64,000 bases of DNA from VRUE01 sp963697695 (GTDB lineage: Bacteria; Actinomycetota; Thermoleophilia; Solirubrobacterales; 70-9). Made by a program: the position numbers and the translations under genes. The number at the start of each line of letters is the position of its first letter. The stretch's first letter is position 1. Under the pieces are notes generated by a model. That model saw only the letters and a list, made by a program, of their open reading frames with translations, ran no database searches and was not told where the DNA came from. Positions 61,471-64,000 of the stretch are shown piece by piece. The stretch lies in NCBI GenBank assembly GCA_963697695.1, contig OY969094.1, positions 2,418,001-2,482,000 of the forward strand, given 5' to 3'.

Positions 61471-62247
61471 TTGAGAATCTTGCAAGGAGCAGCGGAAAAC
61501 CGGCTTGGTGGCAGGTCACGCGCGCTGGTCGCCGTGGCCCTGGCCTGCGCGCTCGTCGCCCTGGTCGCGGCGATCTCGCCTGGGGCGGCGGACTCCGCCC
61601 CCGCTCAGGTCGTCGTCCTCGGCAAGACGGCAACCACGCCGCCGCCCTCTTGCCCGGGCAAAGTCGTCAATGGCGTCGAGACGGTTCCCTGCCGCGTCGA
61701 GGGCCATGTCACCGGCTTCCAGGCGGTTGCCGGCGGCGTCGCCAAACCCTATGAGGCGCCCTTCGACGGCAAGATCGTCGCCTGGTCGATCACTCTGGCG
61801 CGCCCTTCCAAGGCGGACACGGATACGACCAACAACGAGGTCAGCTTCTTCGACGACTTCCTCGGCAGCCCCTCGCAGGCCCGGATCGGGGTCCTGCGAC
61901 CGGTGGAAGACTCCAAACCTCCCAAATACACACTGGTCCGCCAGAGCCCGCTCGAGATCCTCAACCCCTACTTCGGCAGCACCGTAATCTTCGCCCTCGA
62001 GCACCCGCTCACCGTTCTGCGCGGCCAGACGGTCGCCCTCACGGTCCCCACCTGGGCGCCGATGTTCGCCTTCAACGTCACCGAGGAAGAAACCTGGCGC
62101 GGCAGCCGCCTCTCCGGCCAGTGCTCGGAGCCCGCCGACATCCAGGCCGGCCACCCCCAGCAGGGCGTAGGCAAAACCAAGACCTACGGCTGCTACTACT
62201 CCAACGCCCGCCTGCTCTACACGGCCACGCTCGTCAAGCAGCCGTAG
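61471..62247 (+). CDS. Secreted protein of unknown function
   Basis: About 258 residues. Signal peptide (ALVAVALACALVALVAAISP, ending GAADSA) and a beta-rich mature domain: FQAVAGGVAKPYEAPFDGKI, VAWSITLARPSKAD, ARIGVLRPVEDSKPP and VALTVPTWAPMFAFN. Two cysteine pairs (PPSCPGK/VPCRVEG and GQCSEP/YGCYYSN) probably form disulfides. I recognise the pattern from uncharacterised exported actinobacterial proteins only. The start is unclear; several TTG codons (61465, 61471, 61480) are possible and no ATG or GTG fits. Confidence 0.7.
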   Translation: MRILQGAAENRLGGRSRALVAVALACALVALVAAISPGAADSAPAQVVVLGKTATTPPPSCPGKVVNGVETVPCRVEGHVTGFQAVAGGVAKPYEAPFDGKIVAWSITLARPSKADTDTTNNEVSFFDDFLGSPSQARIGVLRPVEDSKPPKYTLVRQSPLEILNPYFGSTVIFALEHPLTVLRGQTVALTVPTWAPMFAFNVTEEETWRGSRLSGQCSEPADIQAGHPQQGVGKTKTYGCYYSNARLLYTATLVKQP

Positions 62248-62385
62248 CGTTTCCCGGCGCGGCTCGAGCACCAAGATGTGACATCCGACGCAACCTGCGC
62301 GCGCCGTGGGCGGTCAACGTCGTGGCGTGCCCGCACTCAGTCTCGGTCTGTCAGTCGTCTCGTTCATCCCGCGAGTCGAGGACCC

Positions 62386-62580
62386 ATGGCCGGACAGCAT
62401 GGCCTCGACTTTCCCTTTGTCCTGTCGGGTTCCTTTGCCGTCGTGGCGGGCGTTCTCAATGCCCGTGCGACGACAGCGCGGCGCGATCAAGCGGTCCGCC
62501 GTGCCGGTATGCGCGGATTTCTGTTCGGGGTGGCGATGTACGCAGTCGGACTGGCGATTCAGGTAGGATCGAACCTATGA
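62386..62580 (+). CDS. Small membrane protein
   Basis: 64 residues from ATG 62386, with two hydrophobic helices (FVLSGSFAVVAGVLNA; FLFGVAMYAVGLAIQVG) separated by a basic loop (ARATTARRDQAVRRAGMR). The stop overlaps the next ATG (ATGA), so the two small membrane proteins are co-translated. No family recognised. Confidence 0.5.
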   Translation: MAGQHGLDFPFVLSGSFAVVAGVLNARATTARRDQAVRRAGMRGFLFGVAMYAVGLAIQVGSNL

Positions 62581-62831
62581 AATGTTTTGTCGGAAACGGA
62601 TTGCTGCAGGACCTCAGAAGCGAGTGGTGGCGAGCGACGGTCCTGCTGGTCTTGACTCTGGTGGCGGCCGGGGTCACCCAGACCGGAGTCGGAGGCATCT
62701 ACCTCTTCGCGATCGGCTTCATGACGATCGCCCTTCTGATCGACCGCCGCAGAGAATCTGCTTCCAAGGTCGTCCGATCAAGCAGATCAAGGACGCAGCG
62801 AGCGAAGCGTGCTCCGCACGTGAGCGAGTGA
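62577..62831 (+). CDS. Small membrane protein with basic tail
   Basis: 84 residues. Two adjacent hydrophobic helices (WWRATVLLVLTLVAAGVTQ; GIYLFAIGFMTIALLI) are followed by an Arg/Ser/Lys-rich cytosolic tail (RSSRSRTQRAKRAPHV). ATG 62577 overlaps the preceding stop. Unknown function. Confidence 0.5.
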   Translation: MKCFVGNGLLQDLRSEWWRATVLLVLTLVAAGVTQTGVGGIYLFAIGFMTIALLIDRRRESASKVVRSSRSRTQRAKRAPHVSE

Positions 62832-62861
62832 GGACGCGGAGATGCGCCGAATCGGGCGGCC

Positions 62862-63125
62862 TTAGAGCGCTTCTTGGCGGAGGCCGCAGTGGGAGCAGTC
62901 GCTGACGTCGAGGCCGATCAGCTGGTCGCAGCGGCGGCAGGCGCGGAGGTTGTCCGGCGTGCGGGGGAGGGAAGAGGGCGAGGGGGCGAGCGGCAGCACC
63001 ATCGCCACCGGCTCCATCTCCTCGCCGGTCTCGCGGTCGAGGTAGACGCTGCCGGGCTCGGCGTGGGCGATCGCCTCGCGGCCCGAGGCCCGAGCGCGCA
63101 TCCGGTAGAGCTGCCTCTCATTCAT
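62862..63125 (-). CDS. Small zinc-ribbon protein
   Basis: 87 residues from ATG 63125. The N-terminal part (MNERQLYRMRARASGREAIA) is basic and helical; the C-terminus carries a CxxC...CxxC zinc ribbon, CRRCDQLIGLDVSDCSHCG. The longer frame to 63146 is less likely. Convergent with the membrane-protein pair and divergent from the glycosyltransferase. Role unknown. Confidence 0.6.
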   Translation of the reverse strand: MNERQLYRMRARASGREAIAHAEPGSVYLDRETGEEMEPVAMVLPLAPSPSSLPRTPDNLRACRRCDQLIGLDVSDCSHCGLRQEAL

Positions 63126-63231
63126 CGAACCGGCACAATAATGCACCCGCCGCCCCCGGACGCGGGAGCGGATGCCTGTCCATCTCTGATTCTTCAGGCA
63201 TCCGCGGGAGCAGAGGAGGCGGCGGCTATCT

Positions 63232-64000
63232 ATGCGCGTCCTCCTCTTCCATGGCTACATGCTGCGCGGCACCGGCAGCAACATCTATAACGCCAATCTC
63301 TCCCAGGCTCTCGCCCGGCTCGGTCACGAAGTCCATCTCCTCTGCCAAGACCGCGAGGTCCGGCTCGAGGGCGTGCAGATCCACAACCCGGACATTCACG
63401 GCCTGCTTCCGGTCTACGTCAAGGATCCCTACGAGGGCTTCGAGGTCAAGGCCTTTCCCGAGCTCACCGACGAGGAGCTCAACCGCTACATCGATGCCAA
63501 CGTAGAGGCGGTTCGGCGAGTCGCCGATGAGGCCGGCGGCATCGACCTTGCCCTCGCCAATCACTTGGTCATGGCCCCGGCGATCCTCGCCCGCGCCGAC
63601 ATCGCCCCTTTCGCGGCCAAGATCCACGGCTCAGCTCTCGAGTACACGGTCAAGCCGCACCCCCGTTTCCTTCCTTACGCGGAAGAAGGCATGAAGGCCG
63701 CCTCCGGCGTTCTCGTCGGGTCACGGCATACGGCGGAGTCCCTTTGGGCGGCCCTTCCGGACGTACGGGATCTCGAGGCGAAGACTCGTCTTGGTCCTCC
63801 CGGCGTCGACACGGAGGCGTTCCGGCCACAGGAGACGGCCCGTTCGGCCCGGATCGTCTTCGTCGGGAAGCTGATCGTGTCGAAGGGAGTCGACCTGCTC
63901 TTGGCCGCGTGGCCGTTGGTCAAGGCGAAGCATCCCGAGGCGCGACTGGAGATCGCCGGATACGGGGAGTACGAGGCGGGATTGCGAAGACTGCTGGCAG
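63232..64000 (+). CDS. GT4-type glycosyltransferase, 3' end outside the window
   Basis: 256 residues visible from ATG 63232, preceded by AGAGGAGG. N-terminal GT-B half: RVLLFHGYMLRGTGSNIYNA, LARLGHEVHLLCQD, KIHGSALEYTV, then the start of the second half, RIVFVGKLIVSKGVDLLLAA and ARLEIAGYGEYEAGL, which holds the retaining GT4 nucleotide-sugar site. The EX7E motif lies past the window end. Acceptor and donor are unknown; likely cell-surface glycan or glycolipid synthesis. Confidence 0.85.
   Translation, partial: MRVLLFHGYMLRGTGSNIYNANLSQALARLGHEVHLLCQDREVRLEGVQIHNPDIHGLLPVYVKDPYEGFEVKAFPELTDEELNRYIDANVEAVRRVADEAGGIDLALANHLVMAPAILARADIAPFAAKIHGSALEYTVKPHPRFLPYAEEGMKAASGVLVGSRHTAESLWAALPDVRDLEAKTRLGPPGVDTEAFRPQETARSARIVFVGKLIVSKGVDLLLAAWPLVKAKHPEARLEIAGYGEYEAGLRRLLA

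Overview
The window looks like a chromosomal segment of a high-GC actinobacterium, most likely of the class Thermoleophilia (Solirubrobacterales-like). This is inferred from GC-rich coding, frequent GTG/TTG starts, 4-base overlapping operons, a GuaB3-type IMP dehydrogenase relative beside guaA, and several very large secreted proteins of a style common in that group. No rRNA, intact tRNA, CRISPR array or replication origin was seen.

Positions 1-25,400 form an accessory, surface-protein region. It holds large exported proteins: a truncated secreted protein, an S1-type protease with FG-GAP repeats, a protein with four LamG domains, and a 2366-residue Rhs/YD-like protein carrying two disulfide-rich propellers and a C-terminal S1-type protease. 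It also holds an intact IS481-family element, an IS3-family remnant with both inverted repeats, a DUF4365-TPR protein, several gene fragments and long non-coding stretches. A short repeat occurs four times in one orientation (2440, 7297, 10459, 16152); its first copy cuts off the 3' part of a Flp-type pilin gene. An intact paralogue of that pilin, with the same upstream sequence, lies at 25125, so the accessory block is bracketed by pilin copies.

Positions 25,500-47,720 are mostly housekeeping genes in tight co-directional operons: vapBC-like toxin-antitoxin, rph-rdgB-CDF transporter, a broken nucleotidyltransferase toxin-antitoxin remnant, a roadblock-like gene with tldD-tldE, HU-pyrF, LysM-DD-carboxypeptidase-PfkB kinase, guaB3-guaA, a membrane protein with a GxGD motif, an M23 peptidase, rplM-rpsI (S9 with a long acidic extension), glmM-glmS, a DUF3352 lipoprotein and acpS.

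At 47,721 a second IS481-family copy, with a frameshifted transposase, sits exactly at the acpS stop codon and is flanked by a 6-bp GCTAGC duplication. After it come a VPS62-like exported protein, the nnr-CBS-alr-cca-ech-infA series, and a minus-strand block with a trehalase-fold glycosidase, a three-gene ABC-2 exporter and an amidase with its small partner. The window ends with small exported or membrane proteins, a zinc-ribbon protein and the 5' part of a GT4 glycosyltransferase. A long hairpin element recurs at two gene ends (39043-39148 and 56004-56067).
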